Source: Methanobacterium sp. (GTDB lineage Archaea; Methanobacteriota; Methanobacteria; Methanobacteriales; Methanobacteriaceae). From it: a stretch of 64,000 bases of DNA. The stretch covers positions 21,840 through 85,839 of the forward strand of contig DUPR01000065.1 of NCBI GenBank assembly GCA_012838205.1. Direction: 5' to 3'. Shown one piece after another: positions 9,254 to 20,043 of the stretch. The notes under the pieces are model-generated. The model worked only from the letters and a program-made list of their open reading frames with translations, did no database searches and was not told where the DNA came from. A program made the translations under genes and the position numbers. Position 1 is the stretch's first letter. Each line of letters opens with the position of its first letter.

Positions 9254-9994
9254 CTATTGTTTAGCGGTAAATGCTACTACCAACCCATTTACACGCTGTT
9301 GGTTATCTTTGATAGGAGTAATGGTGCCGTTTACAAAAACATGACCCCCTCCCTGTGAAATGAGTTTAGGTTCTTCATCTGATGTTAAAGCCTCTGCCAG
9401 TGAACACTCATAAGTTACTTCTTTCAAAAGCGGGAAAATTTCTGTTATATCCTTTCCAAGAACTTCTGCTTTAGTCCAACCAGTTAAATTCTCTGCTAAA
9501 GCATTAATAAATCTGATTTGTCCTGTGGAATTGGTGGCAATAACTGCTTCTGATGTTTTCTGTAACATAGCACCAGAAATTTGATCGTGCTCTTTCTCCA
9601 TCTGGTGCCTGTAAAGAGTTATTTCTATGGCAGCATGAAGTTCACGTTCTTCAAATGGTTTGCTTAACATTCCTTGCCCTTTAACCAAAAACCCTGATGG
9701 TTCAGTTAGTTTAGCTCTTTCTACTGTTTTTTCATCGGAATAAGCAGTTAGGTAGATAACTGGAATATCTTGTACCTTTCTGATCTCAGCAGCTGCCTCA
9801 ATACCATCCATTTCTCCTTTCAATTTAATATCCATTAGAACTAAATCAGGTTCCAGCCTAGCTGCTTGACGAACTGCGCCTTCCCCTGTAGAACAAATAA
9901 TAGGCACCTTATATCCGGCAGATACCAGTCCTGCTTTGATATCTTCGGCGGTGATCCTTTCGTCTTCCACCACTAAAATTGTTGCACGAGTCAC
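9254..9994 (-). CDS. Response regulator receiver-PAS protein (copy 2)
   Basis: The 246-aa paralogue of the neighbouring gene has the same order: receiver (VVEDERIT, phospho-acceptor in LVLMDIKLKG, YLTAYSD) then PAS (about 125-245). It has the same kind of extra stretch before the terminal KPFEE (EPSGFLVKGQGMLSKPFEE), but with diverged residues. It is probably the first gene of the pair, with AT-rich promoter-like sequence upstream at 10000-10035. No output domain is present, so it may act by protein-protein contact. No histidine kinase lies in this window. Confidence 0.88.
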   Translation of the reverse strand: MTRATILVVEDERITAEDIKAGLVSAGYKVPIICSTGEGAVRQAARLEPDLVLMDIKLKGEMDGIEAAAEIRKVQDIPVIYLTAYSDEKTVERAKLTEPSGFLVKGQGMLSKPFEERELHAAIEITLYRHQMEKEHDQISGAMLQKTSEAVIATNSTGQIRFINALAENLTGWTKAEVLGKDITEIFPLLKEVTYECSLAEALTSDEEPKLISQGGGHVFVNGTITPIKDNQQRVNGLVVAFTAKQ

Positions 9995-10119
9995 ACCATC
10001 TGCACTCCTGACTATATTATATACAAATATACAATGGTTAGGTAAATATGATATTCTTTCTTTACTATATCGTTGCTTTAATATAAGGATTTTTAAAGTA
10101 GTAATGAATTCCAGTAGTT

Positions 10120-11637
10120 TTATCTTCCTATAAGAATCTTGTTTATTGCATCTAAAACAGCTTCAACACTGGCCATTACCACGTCTTCCACAGTAGATCG
10201 TCCTGTAGCGCTGTTACCTTCGTTATCTGCTAGAATTACAAATACCTCAGCTAGTGCATTTGTTCCCCCAGTTATCGCTTCAATATGGTATTCTTTTAGC
10301 TCTATATCAGCTGTTTCTCCCACTAAACTTTGAATAGCATTTATGGCAGCGTCAACTGGACCCACCCCTGTTTTAGCTGCGGTTTTTATCTGGCCGTCAA
10401 TGTTAAGTTTCACCGTGGCTGTGGGAAGAACGTTGTCCCCAGTAATCACAGTGAAACCTTCTAATCTTACTTTTTCCTCTTTAGGTCTTCCTATTACTGT
10501 TTCAGCCAGTGCTTGCAGATCTGCGTCTGTAATCATTTTTCCCTTATCTCCCAGTTTTTTCACTTGATCATATAGGCTGCAGAACTGATCTTCATCCATT
10601 TCAATTCCATAATCATCCAGTTTAGACCGTATTGCACGGGCCCCAGTATGTTTTCCCATGATTATGCGGCGGGTGTGACCTACCATTTCTGGTTTCAAGG
10701 GCTCATATGTCTCTGCTTTCTGCAAAACTCCGTGGACATGTATTCCTGCTTCGTGGGCAAAGGCATTATCTCCAACTATAGCCTTATTTGGAGGCATTTT
10801 CACTCCAGTGATTCTGGAAACGAGTTCAGAAGTTCCCACTAAAAGTTCAGTGTTGATGTTAGTTTTAATTCCATAATTGATCATAAGGGCCATTACAACC
10901 TCTTCCAGGGAAGTGTTTCCTGCTCTTTCCCCTAATCCGTTGATTGTTGCATGAACTTGCTGAGCACCAGCTTCCACTGCCGAAAGGCTGTTAGCCACTG
11001 CCAAACCAAAATCATCATGACAGTGCACACTGATTGGAATTTTTACTGCTTTTTTGATGTCTGTTATTAGTTTATGCATAGATACTGGGAGCATGACCCC
11101 CACTGTGTCTGGCACGTTGATTATGTCGGCTCCTGCTTCTTCTACTGCAGAATAAATTTTTTGGAGGAATTCCAGTTCGGTGCGGGTGGCATCTTCTGCT
11201 GAAAATTCAGCAATTATTCCATGGTCTTTAATGTACTCCACTGCTTGCACTGATTTTTGGAGTATTTCATCTTGGTCCATCTTTAATTTGTATTTCCGGT
11301 GAAGTGGAGATGTTCCAATGAAGGTGTGAATGTAATCCACATCCGAGTCTAAGGCAGCATCCAGGTCTTCCTGTAGTACTCTTGCCAAACCACAAACTTG
11401 CGTATTGAGACCTAAACTTTTAATTTGCTGGGCTGCTTTCCGTTCACCCTGTGATGCAGCTGGAAATCCCACTTCTATTACATCTACTCCTAAGCGGTCC
11501 AGCCTTTTGGCTATTCTAATCTTTTCATCCGGAGTTATAGCTACTCCCGGCGTTTGTTCACCATCACGAAGGGTGGTATCGAATATTAGCACCTTTTCGG
11601 GTATTTTCATTTCTTTTTTAATCTCATCTATGTACAT
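10120..11637 (-). CDS. leuA: 2-isopropylmalate synthase (possibly citramalate synthase)
   Basis: This 505-aa DRE-TIM metallolyase condenses acetyl-CoA with 2-oxoisovalerate, the first step of leucine synthesis. The catalytic DTTLRDGEQ motif is at about 20-28, the metal-binding [10 protein letters not shown] at about 204-213, and HAEAGIH-like [11 protein letters not shown] near 297. The C-terminal part (about 395-505) is the LeuA dimer/allosteric domain, so it is not the short homocitrate synthase AksA type. CimA (pyruvate-using) paralogues look alike, so substrate is less sure than family. The start is ATG at 11637 with GGGGA upstream. Confidence 0.82.
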   Translation of the reverse strand: MYIDEIKKEMKIPEKVLIFDTTLRDGEQTPGVAITPDEKIRIAKRLDRLGVDVIEVGFPAASQGERKAAQQIKSLGLNTQVCGLARVLQEDLDAALDSDVDYIHTFIGTSPLHRKYKLKMDQDEILQKSVQAVEYIKDHGIIAEFSAEDATRTELEFLQKIYSAVEEAGADIINVPDTVGVMLPVSMHKLITDIKKAVKIPISVHCHDDFGLAVANSLSAVEAGAQQVHATINGLGERAGNTSLEEVVMALMINYGIKTNINTELLVGTSELVSRITGVKMPPNKAIVGDNAFAHEAGIHVHGVLQKAETYEPLKPEMVGHTRRIIMGKHTGARAIRSKLDDYGIEMDEDQFCSLYDQVKKLGDKGKMITDADLQALAETVIGRPKEEKVRLEGFTVITGDNVLPTATVKLNIDGQIKTAAKTGVGPVDAAINAIQSLVGETADIELKEYHIEAITGGTNALAEVFVILADNEGNSATGRSTVEDVVMASVEAVLDAINKILIGR

Positions 11638-11743
11638 GGGAAGTCCCCTATATGGTTTGACATGTCAATCTGATCTTTAGATGGGACTAGATAAAAAAAT
11701 TGTGATGGAAAAAAATCTTGAAACTTGATAGTGGTAATAAATT

Positions 11744-12538
11744 TTAGGTTCCCATGCTCAAGCTCAAGAAATTTCTGAGACCTGGTGCCAAGCCCAAAAT
11801 GAATATTGCCAATTTTAACATGTTTCGAATAGTTCGATCTTCAACATAAGTGTCTATAACATAAAGAGCCGGTAATATGACTGCAATTTTCAAGGGATAC
11901 ATTATAATAGCAGTGTCTGCTAATTGAGTGAGTGCGTTGGGTAGAACGTGTTGTTCAGCATACCCATAGTAGTCCACAGCTATAAAGGTAGTGCTTGCGT
12001 CTAATAAATGAGCTAATAAAATACTTAAATTGAATTTGTCCTTTAGAAGACTCCATTTTTTACTTAATAATATAAATGGGAGTGATATTAGACCCCATGA
12101 GCTCAAAATCTCAATACTTGCTGTGAGGTTGAGGTGTGGAGTGTGATATATATTTGGAAGACAAATAACTGCACCAATTATAAATATAATGTAACGATAA
12201 TTCCATCCCATCTTGCGTTCAATGAAAACTGATGCTAATAATGTGAAAATAGCTGATAATCCAGTTAAAACATATATTCCAGGAGTTACCATGATGTAGG
12301 TTAAAGGATATATTCCATTATCGACTAGTGCTCGAGCACTGGACCCGAAGAATATGAAGGGAATTAATGGTATCAAAAGATCTTTCGGGTCTTTTTCTAT
12401 CCATCTGAACATTTTGATTATTACTAGGATTACTAGACCCAATATTATTCCAAAGACTATAGTATTCAAGGTAGTGTAACCAGGGTGTAAGTATATAAAG
12501 TTTTCCTGGATGTACTGTAGGATAGAATCAAACAACAT
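11744..12538 (-). CDS. DUF63 family membrane protein
   Basis: The 264-aa protein has about seven to eight hydrophobic segments covering most of its length and conserved polar stretches such as FGSSARALVDNGIYP (about 63-77), LLAHLLDASTTFIAVDYYGY (about 174-193) and EQHVLPN. Together these match DUF63, an archaeal membrane family of unknown function. It lies between leuA and the PHP gene on the same strand with gaps of about 70-105 nt. The His and Asp in the DAST segment could form an active site inside the membrane (inference). Confidence 0.8.
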   Translation of the reverse strand: MLFDSILQYIQENFIYLHPGYTTLNTIVFGIILGLVILVIIKMFRWIEKDPKDLLIPLIPFIFFGSSARALVDNGIYPLTYIMVTPGIYVLTGLSAIFTLLASVFIERKMGWNYRYIIFIIGAVICLPNIYHTPHLNLTASIEILSSWGLISLPFILLSKKWSLLKDKFNLSILLAHLLDASTTFIAVDYYGYAEQHVLPNALTQLADTAIIMYPLKIAVILPALYVIDTYVEDRTIRNMLKLAIFILGLAPGLRNFLSLSMGT

Positions 12539-12609
12539 GACACTAGGTAGGGATTTAGAATATTTATACTTATCTTGACTTGTTAAATATTATTAAAATG
12601 AAAAATCTC

Positions 12610-13257
12610 TTAAATTCGTTTGATCTTCTTGTTTATAACTTCTTTCAGGATGAGTGGTAGGGGAGTCCGATCTCCGAAAACATTGGTCTTCCCAGATAGA
12701 ATTCCTTTGATAATGCCATCTACTGAAAAATCTGCTTCCAGTTGGGTAACACAGCTGCCTATGGCCCCTAGAAAGTGTGCATCACTAGCACCTATTTGGG
12801 GAATTTTCTTTTCTATGGCCATTTTTTTAGCTCGCCAATTTGAATATCCAAAAATGTAACGTGAGTTCAGAGTTTCCATGGCATCCACATCTACATATTT
12901 TACTTGGGTAAACAGTCCTTCACGATAAGTAACAAATGGATGGGCTGCCACTGCAATTCCTCCCTGAATTCGAATGAGATCAACAGTTTCTTCAGGAGAG
13001 ATTCCTTTCGGTATCTCTTCACTTATGCCTAAGGCCACAATGTGTCCTTTACTTGTTGATACCTCCATGGCGGGTATGATCACCAGATCATCCATTTTCC
13101 CATAATTTTTTAAAGCTACTTCAGAACCTTTGAGGGAATTATGGTCAGCAATGGCTATTGCATCTAAACCAATTTTTCGGGAATGTTTTATAATGTCTTT
13201 TACAGATGCGGTAGAGTCTCCAGAGTATGTACTGTGAATGTGGGGGTCAATGATCAT
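12610..13257 (-). CDS. PHP-domain metal-dependent phosphoesterase
   Basis: This 215-aa protein consists of a PHP domain. Metal-binding motifs are DPHIHSTYSGDS (residues 3-14), AIADHNSLKG (about 34-44), a Glu in VIPAMEVSTSKGHIV (about 60-74), AAHPF (about 100) and IGASDAHFLG (about 156). These resemble the stand-alone PHP phosphoesterases related to nucleoside and oligonucleotide phosphatases. The DUF1786 gene ends 3 nt upstream of its start, so the two are almost certainly one operon. Substrate unknown. Confidence 0.87.
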   Translation of the reverse strand: MIIDPHIHSTYSGDSTASVKDIIKHSRKIGLDAIAIADHNSLKGSEVALKNYGKMDDLVIIPAMEVSTSKGHIVALGISEEIPKGISPEETVDLIRIQGGIAVAAHPFVTYREGLFTQVKYVDVDAMETLNSRYIFGYSNWRAKKMAIEKKIPQIGASDAHFLGAIGSCVTQLEADFSVDGIIKGILSGKTNVFGDRTPLPLILKEVINKKIKRI

Positions 13258-13260
13258 TAA

Positions 13261-14283
13261 TTATCTCCTATGCATAATTGTTTGTATTAGTCCAGCAGGA
13301 CCAGTCATCATCACGTCCCCTCCTGGTGCAGCGTTGTAAATTTCCAGATCTGTTTCTTTAAGAATAGCACGTTTTGGCCCAGTTGCTACTACACAGTCAA
13401 AAGTCCCTATTCCTTTGACTGCCCATGCCCCATGCCCACCTTCACTATGAACCTCCGCATGAGTTATTGATCCTTCTGAAAGACGGGTCACTAGTTCTTC
13501 TATCCTTTGAGGAGTAAGAAGTCCGGTGTGGTGTTCAAAAACTCCATTAATTTTTCCTTCTTTAAATGAAGCAGCTAATGTATGCCCATTGCCCACATCC
13601 ATAGCCACATATCTATTCATCTCAGCAACCGTGGTGTCAAGAGTGGCTCCAGATATTGATGCAAATTTGGAGTCCATAATTGTTGGATGGTATTCTTTGA
13701 GAGTCCTTAAAACCCCTTGCATACGGGTGAAGTATTCTGGGACTTTATCATGATATGCAAAATTTTCAGGAGAGCGAGGAACATCAAGGTTCTCTTTGAT
13801 CTTTTCAAACCGAAAGTTTCTGTCACCAGTTCCCTCTTGATAACCATGATCCTGTACTGCCACCCCAATATGGTCGAATTCCATTTTGACATCGAAATTG
13901 GATAATGCCCCACTAATAGCTTGTAAATCAACATCTTTAAGCTCTAATTTTGCAATTTGGGGGTGTGTTGCCCCAGATGGAACAATTTCAATGCCCATTG
14001 ATTTTACTCGTTCTAAATCATCCCTAACTGTTCGAGCCGCTTGTTCTGTCATCAGTACCCGATAACCTTTATCAAGGTGATTTTTAATGGCTTTGTTTAC
14101 TGGACCACCACCCATGGTATCACCAGTTAAGAAAAGATCATGATGATGTCTTTTTATCCTATCCGCCATTATTTTGGTGGGAGAAGGGAGAACCATCTTC
14201 ACTGAGTTTTCAATAGAGTGGTTAGTGTCATGCAGCATTATATCTTGGGTCCCTGTACCCACATCAATTGCCAGTATTTTCAT
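13261..14283 (-). CDS. DUF1786 protein, ASKHA (actin/sugar-kinase-like) fold
   Basis: The 340-aa protein begins with a phosphate-1-like motif DVGTGTQDIML (residues 6-16) and has a second glycine-rich motif MDVGNGHTLAAS (about 228-239), the signature pair of the ASKHA ATPase fold. Length and the GDTMGGGPVN segment fit DUF1786, an archaeal family without known reaction. It is the first gene of the DUF1786-PHP unit and is divergent from trpB2. A role linked to the PHP hydrolase is inferred from gene order only. Confidence 0.82.
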   Translation of the reverse strand: MKILAIDVGTGTQDIMLHDTNHSIENSVKMVLPSPTKIMADRIKRHHHDLFLTGDTMGGGPVNKAIKNHLDKGYRVLMTEQAARTVRDDLERVKSMGIEIVPSGATHPQIAKLELKDVDLQAISGALSNFDVKMEFDHIGVAVQDHGYQEGTGDRNFRFEKIKENLDVPRSPENFAYHDKVPEYFTRMQGVLRTLKEYHPTIMDSKFASISGATLDTTVAEMNRYVAMDVGNGHTLAASFKEGKINGVFEHHTGLLTPQRIEELVTRLSEGSITHAEVHSEGGHGAWAVKGIGTFDCVVATGPKRAILKETDLEIYNAAPGGDVMMTGPAGLIQTIMHRR

Positions 14284-14550
14284 GTTTTACTGTTATGTTC
14301 ATGCGCATTATATAATAGAATCACAAGATGAAGTACAAATATATACAACAAAGATTTAAATAGTACTCTGGTTATATTTTGGTGTTAGACCTAATAATAT
14401 TTGCCAAAAAAATTAATGTTTAAAAAGATTTATAAATGACAAAAACTGGATGGAAGATATTATAATTTGATTTTTATATTAAATCCCAATTGTGATGATT
14501 GTCATAATATAATAAATTTTTTAATACTATGCAAAAATGAGGTGAAATGC

Positions 14551-15843
14551 ATGTACAGTGTAAAATTAACCGAAAAAGAAATCCCGAAAAAATGGTATAA
14601 CATAGCAGCGGATCTTCCTGTTGAATTTCCACCATATGATCAGACCGAAGAAGGTAAACAACTTGAAAATCTTCCAAAAATATTTTCAAAAGGTGTGCTA
14701 GAGCAGGAATTATCCACAGAAAGGTATATTGATATTCCAAAGGAAGTAAGAGATATTTACATGCAAATGGGGCGGCCCAGCCCCCTAGTCAGAGCTAAAG
14801 CCTTGGAAGCATATCTAGAAACCCCGGCAAAAATATTCTACAAAAGAGAAGACACCTCCCCCACTGGAAGTCACAAGTTAAACACTGCTATAGCACAAGC
14901 TTACTATGCTAAACAAGATGGAATAGAACGTTTAACTACTGAGACGGGTGCAGGACAATGGGGAACTGCGCTTTCATTAGCATGCAAACTTATGGGTATT
15001 GATTGCACAGTTTATATGGTTAGAGTGTCCTTTGACCAAAAACCATACCGTAAAACTATTATGGAACTTTATGATGGGGAAATATTACCATCACCCAGTG
15101 ATAAGACTGATTTTGGTAGAAAAGTTCTAAGAGAAAATCCAGACCATCCTGGAACCCTTGGTGTGGCTATTTCGGAGGCTATTGAAGATGCTTTAAATGA
15201 TGAAAAAGTGAATTATTCCTTGGGAAGTGTCCTAAATCATGTGATGTTGCATCAAACAGTTATTGGTCAGGAAATACAAAAACAACTTGAAGTATTCGAT
15301 GAAACTCCCGATGTAATGGTTGGTTGTGTTGGTGGTGGAAGTAACTTTGCTGGAGCTACATTCCCCTTCATCAAAGACCATTTAGACGAAAAAATAGACT
15401 GCAAATTCATTGCAGTTGAGCCATCTCACTGCCCAACCCTAACCAAAGGAGAATACTGTTACGACTTTGGAGACACTGCCGGACTTACACCCCTCATCAA
15501 GATGTATTCCATGGGCCATGATTTCATACCACCATCAGATCATGCTGGCGGCTTGCGTTACCATGGCATGTCACCATTAGTTGCTTTACTTGTACATGAA
15601 GGCATTGTGGAGCCAAGAGCAATTCCTCAAACCGGAGTATTCAAGAGTGGAGTGCTTTTTGCCCGAACTGAAGGAATTGTTCCCGCCCCAGAAACTTGTC
15701 ATGCTATAAAAACTGGAATTGATGAGGCCCTTAAATGTAAGAAGACTGGTGAAGAAAAAAATATTGTTATAAACTTTTCAGGTCACGGTCTCTTGGATCT
15801 AGCAGGTTACGATGATTATCTAGAAGGTAAAATAGTAGATTAA
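14551..15843 (+). CDS. trpB2: TrpB2-type PLP-dependent tryptophan synthase beta chain
   Basis: It is a PLP enzyme that can join indole and serine to tryptophan. The Schiff-base lysine is in [11 protein letters not shown], the phosphate-binding loop is [10 protein letters not shown], and ETGAGQWG is conserved. The length of about 430 aa and the N-terminal extension ([11 protein letters not shown]) identify the TrpB2 branch rather than TrpB1. The frame is open from 14467, but ATG 14551 has the ribosome site GGTGA 5 nt upstream and the family-typical N-terminus. No trpA or other trp gene is near, as usual for TrpB2. A T-rich terminator follows. Confidence 0.93.
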   Translation: MYSVKLTEKEIPKKWYNIAADLPVEFPPYDQTEEGKQLENLPKIFSKGVLEQELSTERYIDIPKEVRDIYMQMGRPSPLVRAKALEAYLETPAKIFYKREDTSPTGSHKLNTAIAQAYYAKQDGIERLTTETGAGQWGTALSLACKLMGIDCTVYMVRVSFDQKPYRKTIMELYDGEILPSPSDKTDFGRKVLRENPDHPGTLGVAISEAIEDALNDEKVNYSLGSVLNHVMLHQTVIGQEIQKQLEVFDETPDVMVGCVGGGSNFAGATFPFIKDHLDEKIDCKFIAVEPSHCPTLTKGEYCYDFGDTAGLTPLIKMYSMGHDFIPPSDHAGGLRYHGMSPLVALLVHEGIVEPRAIPQTGVFKSGVLFARTEGIVPAPETCHAIKTGIDEALKCKKTGEEKNIVINFSGHGLLDLAGYDDYLEGKIVD

Positions 15844-15850
15844 TCATCTT

Positions 15851-15880
15851 ACTTCTTTTTTTTATTTTTTTTTTGAATTT
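15851..15880 (+). terminator. T-rich terminator after trpB2
   Basis: Directly after the trpB2 stop there are runs of 8 and 11 T separated by a single A, typical of intrinsic archaeal termination without a hairpin. Confidence 0.5.
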
Positions 15881-15978
15881 ATTTCCTTTACTCGCAAATT
15901 CAGTCATTCATCATTTTTAACACTTTTACTTATTTCTTTGTAGTTTTCATAATCGCGGATGAACCATTTCATCAAACC

Positions 15979-15989
15979 CTATTTATACC
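15979..15989 (+). promoter_or_regulatory. Predicted TATA box of fae-hps
   Basis: CTATTTATACC lies 43-59 nt upstream of the fae-hps start, leaving a leader of about 25-30 nt that contains the ribosome site AAGGAGG (16022-16028). Confidence 0.5.
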
Positions 15990-16037
15990 AGTTAACCAAT
16001 AGATTAAATAGAGACTTAGAAAAGGAGGATCATGTTT

Positions 16038-17258
<1,221 letters not shown>

Positions 17259-17502
17259 TAAGAACTTTTCTTTTTATTGCTCTTAATTCATTTTTTACAT
17301 TATTCTTTAAATAAACATTAAAAAAATCTATAATTCTATAATTACTAGATTTTTCCAACAAAATAAAAACAGATTTCTGATTTTGGAATTAAATTAGATG
17401 TACTTTTTTAAAATTGTTAAGTTAAAGGCAATAAAAATTTAATGTTGATGAGAAAAAAGTTAAAACTTAATAAATTCAAATAATCATTATGTGGGGGAAT
17501 TA

Positions 17503-18096
17503 ATGGTGAACAAGACAATTTTAGGAATATCCGGGAGTCCTAGGAAACAGTCCACAGAACATGTATTAAGAGAAGCTCTGAATTTGATGGAAGAAAGGGG
17601 TTGCAAAACCGAATTATTCACGGTTCGGGGGAAAAACATAAGCCCCTGCCGAAACTGTGACTATTGCATACGTGAAAAAGAATGTATTTTGAAAGATGAC
17701 ATGTATGAACTTTATCCGATTTTTAAAGATGTTCAAGGAATTATAATAGCCACCCCAGTTTATAATGGTGGTGTCACTGCCCAGATCAAAGCAATCATGG
17801 ACCGTACCAGGGCGGCGGCAGCAGCTGACATCGACTTCCTTAAACATAAAGTGGGAATGGCAATCACTGTTGGTGGAGATCGTATTGGAGGTCAAGAATT
17901 GGCAATTCAACAGATAATGACTTTTTTCATTTTAAATGGTGCCATACCAGTTAGTGGGGGGCCTTTCGGTTCCAATCTTGGAGCAAATTTTTGGTCTCAT
18001 GACACTTTAAAAGGTGTTAAAGAAGATGAAGAAGGATTCAGAAGTCTCAATAAAACAATTAAGAGGTTTCATGAATTTTTGGAAAAATACCAGTGA
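17503..18096 (+). CDS. Iron-sulfur flavoprotein (NADPH-dependent FMN reductase fold)
   Basis: The 197-aa flavodoxin-fold protein starts with the FMN phosphate loop GISGSPRKQST and has a compact cysteine cluster CRNCDYC followed by a fourth Cys (KECILKDD), about residues 48-62. This is the motif of the archaeal iron-sulfur flavoprotein (Isf) family, binding FMN and one [4Fe-4S] cluster. TPVYNGGVTAQIKAIMDR is the typical second FMN segment. A GTG at 17491 is possible, but the GGGGG ribosome site at 17493-17497 points to the ATG at 17503. Electron transfer to small oxidants is inferred. Confidence 0.88.
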   Translation: MVNKTILGISGSPRKQSTEHVLREALNLMEERGCKTELFTVRGKNISPCRNCDYCIREKECILKDDMYELYPIFKDVQGIIIATPVYNGGVTAQIKAIMDRTRAAAAADIDFLKHKVGMAITVGGDRIGGQELAIQQIMTFFILNGAIPVSGGPFGSNLGANFWSHDTLKGVKEDEEGFRSLNKTIKRFHEFLEKYQ

Positions 18097-18118
18097 ATGA
18101 ACATGAATCTGGTATAAA

Positions 18119-18149
18119 AATTATAAGTTATAAGTTATATCTTATAACT
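18119..18149. repeat. AT-rich palindromic repeat, copy 1 (TATAAGTTATAA family)
   Basis: TTATAAGTTATAAG followed by an inverted arm CTTATAAC, just after the iron-sulfur flavoprotein stop. It belongs to the dispersed family also at 18219, 27093, 28544, 48894 and 53602. Confidence 0.6.
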
Positions 18150-18218
18150 CCATAAGAGCGTTAATAAGATTAAATGTTTCAAACGTAAATTAAATCAAAT
18201 TTTAAAAAATGAATTAGT

Positions 18219-18240
18219 AATTATAAGTTATAAGTTATTA
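18219..18240. repeat. AT-rich palindromic repeat, copy 2
   Basis: ATTATAAGTTATAAGTTATT lies 15 nt upstream of the ferredoxin start and 70 nt after copy 1, so the two flank a 160-nt intergenic segment. Confidence 0.6.
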
Positions 18241-18254
18241 GTAAAGGAGATTTC

Positions 18255-18461
18255 ATGAGGATTGATGTTGATGAAGAAAAATGCACTGGTTGTGGGATCT
18301 GTAAAGAATCATGCCCCAAAGGCCCCAAGATCTGGAATGTGAATCAGAATGCCGTGGCCACTAATCTCCGTTACTGTCACTTGTGCACTATTTGTGCTTC
18401 TAAATGCCCGGAAGATGCAATTACTATAGTGAGGGATGCCCCAAATGATGCGAAAAAGTAA
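18255..18461 (+). CDS. Small ferredoxin, two [4Fe-4S] clusters
   Basis: The 68-aa protein carries two Cys motifs, CTGCGICKESCP (residues 10-21) and CHLCTICASKCP (about 41-52), each CxxCxxCxxxCP, so eight ligands for two [4Fe-4S] clusters. Spacing between motifs is short and the tail is charged. It is preceded by a good ribosome site AAGGAGA (18242-18248). Its end overlaps hisB by 14-17 nt (26 nt if the earliest Met is used), implying translational coupling. It could serve as electron carrier for the iron-sulfur flavoprotein or flavodoxin beside it (inference from context). Confidence 0.9.
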   Translation: MRIDVDEEKCTGCGICKESCPKGPKIWNVNQNAVATNLRYCHLCTICASKCPEDAITIVRDAPNDAKK

Positions 18462-19023
18462 AATACAAAGGAAAACTTCTGAAACAGAAATATGTCTTGA
18501 ACTAAATATCGATGGTACCGGCCAATACAGTGTGGAAACAGGAATCCATTTTTTCAACCATATGCTAGAATCATTTGCCAGACATAGCCTCTTTGATCTT
18601 AAAGTTGAAGCCATCGGGGATATTGAAATAGATGACCACCACACAATAGAAGATGTGGGAATAGTGCTGGGAGAGGCCCTTCAAGAAGCCATGGGAGATA
18701 AAAAAGGAATCAGGCGAATGGCCCATGCACTGATACCTATGGATGAATCTCTGGCAATGGTGGCCATAGATCTCTCTGGTCGGAATTACACTGTTTTAGA
18801 CATGAATTTTCACCAATATAAAGTAGGAGATCTCAGTACTGAAAATGTAAGTCATTTTTTTGAGTCTTTTGCCCAAACCGGGAAAATAAACCTTCATGCC
18901 CGCTGTGAAGGGGAAAATGACCATCATCAAGTAGAAGCTCTGTTCAAAGCATTGGCTCGGGCTCTGTTTGACGCAACTCGCGTGGTTCACGAACAAATGC
19001 CCAGCACCAAAGGTGTTTTATAA
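18445..19023 (+). CDS. hisB: Imidazoleglycerol-phosphate dehydratase
   Basis: It catalyses the dehydration of imidazoleglycerol phosphate in histidine synthesis. The 192-aa protein has the two manganese-binding motifs DDHHTIED (about 60) and ENDHHQVEALFKA (about 153) and the conserved FFNHMLESFARHS segment near 32. It is the monofunctional archaeal form without the phosphatase domain. The GTGAGGG ribosome site at 18429-18435 fits the ATG codons at 18445/18448 better than 18436. It overlaps the ferredoxin gene end; no other his gene is nearby. Confidence 0.94.
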   Translation: MMRKSKIQRKTSETEICLELNIDGTGQYSVETGIHFFNHMLESFARHSLFDLKVEAIGDIEIDDHHTIEDVGIVLGEALQEAMGDKKGIRRMAHALIPMDESLAMVAIDLSGRNYTVLDMNFHQYKVGDLSTENVSHFFESFAQTGKINLHARCEGENDHHQVEALFKALARALFDATRVVHEQMPSTKGVL

Positions 19024-19079
19024 AAAAATATAATTAATGCTGAATTTAAAGAGATTAAGAAACTAAGGAGAAGAAAAAC

Positions 19080-19556
19080 ATGAAAAGTTTAATTGCTTGC
19101 TACTCCCATTCCGGGAAAACATTGACTGTTGCTGAGAAACTACAAAAAGAGATAAATGCAGATTTCACACGTATTGAACCTGTTAAAGATCGGTGGTATT
19201 TGATAAAAGCCATACACGCATATTTAGAAAAAAAATGGCCAATCAAACCTTGCACTACAGATATTGATGACTATGATTGTTTGATTGTTTGTTGCCCTAT
19301 CTGGGCCGGTCGTACAACTCCTGGTGTTATCCAGTACTTAGATGAATTGGTTAACACTTCAGGCAAAAAATTTGCAGTTCTGGTTACCATGGGAGGGGAT
19401 GGGAATCAATTAGCCACCATTCAGATACGGAATGGTCTGGAAGCAAAAGAAATGGAGTTTATTGACAAACTAATTATCGGTGGCAGTGCACAAAAAAGTG
19501 GTGAATGGGAAACAATGACTAAAGAATTTGCCCAAAAACTAATTAACGAGAATTAA
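19080..19556 (+). CDS. Flavodoxin
   Basis: This 158-aa protein has the N-terminal FMN phosphate-binding loop ACYSHSGKTLTVAEKL (residues 6-21), a central segment LIVCCPIWAGRTTPGVIQYL (about 70-89) and VTMGGDGNQ near 108. These are typical of short-chain flavodoxins that carry electrons in the cytoplasm. It follows hisB by 56 nt with the ribosome site AAGGAGA. It completes a local redox group with the iron-sulfur flavoprotein and ferredoxin. Its redox partner cannot be inferred from sequence. Confidence 0.88.
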   Translation: MKSLIACYSHSGKTLTVAEKLQKEINADFTRIEPVKDRWYLIKAIHAYLEKKWPIKPCTTDIDDYDCLIVCCPIWAGRTTPGVIQYLDELVNTSGKKFAVLVTMGGDGNQLATIQIRNGLEAKEMEFIDKLIIGGSAQKSGEWETMTKEFAQKLINEN

Positions 19557-19596
19557 AAGGGGAGTTATGCTTTTTTATATAGTTGAATAAATTTTT

Positions 19597-19971
19597 TTAA
19601 AATACTAATTCAACTGAATGTTGATTTGCTAGCCATAATCCATAAACTTCAAAGTGAGGTCGTAGCATTTTCACTCGCATCACTGCTTGTTTAATTTGTT
19701 CATGGTGAGTTTGCGTATCCACTGGATTTACAGCACAATCGTAATGTCCTACTATAAACAGTTCATCAGTGTTATGGGCATCCCTGGAAAGATCCAACTT
19801 TCTTAAAATTTCGTCCAGGTTGGAATCTTCGTCTGCCAGTATTCCATCCATACCGGGTTCAGTGATCATGTCCACAAAGTCAACTGGGTAATTCTTAGCG
19901 ATCCATTGTATAACTGGCAACTGAGCTCGACCATCTATACAGTTTAGACAAGTTACAAATTGAGGTTCCAT
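19597..19971 (-). CDS. Small beta-carbonic-anhydrase-like protein
   Basis: The 124-aa protein retains two zinc-site motifs of beta carbonic anhydrases: CIDGR (residues 11-15, in place of CxDxR) and GHYDC (about 74-78, HxxC). It is much shorter than the roughly 200-residue classic enzyme and fits the compact putative carbonic anhydrase family found in archaea. CO2 hydration is plausible but not proven. It is convergent with the flavodoxin gene, with a 40-nt gap, and follows the HD gene on the minus strand. Confidence 0.75.
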   Translation of the reverse strand: MEPQFVTCLNCIDGRAQLPVIQWIAKNYPVDFVDMITEPGMDGILADEDSNLDEILRKLDLSRDAHNTDELFIVGHYDCAVNPVDTQTHHEQIKQAVMRVKMLRPHFEVYGLWLANQHSVELVF

Positions 19972-20043
19972 TTCGAGTTCTCTCCTTTATAAAGTCTAAT
20001 CTTTTGAAGTTCTTTATTGTAAACCTAATGTATTTCTTTAAAT

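Noticed and set aside
14467..14550. Earlier in-frame start for trpB2
   Set aside because: The extra 28 residues are not typical of TrpB2 and the ribosome site GGTGA precedes ATG 14551.
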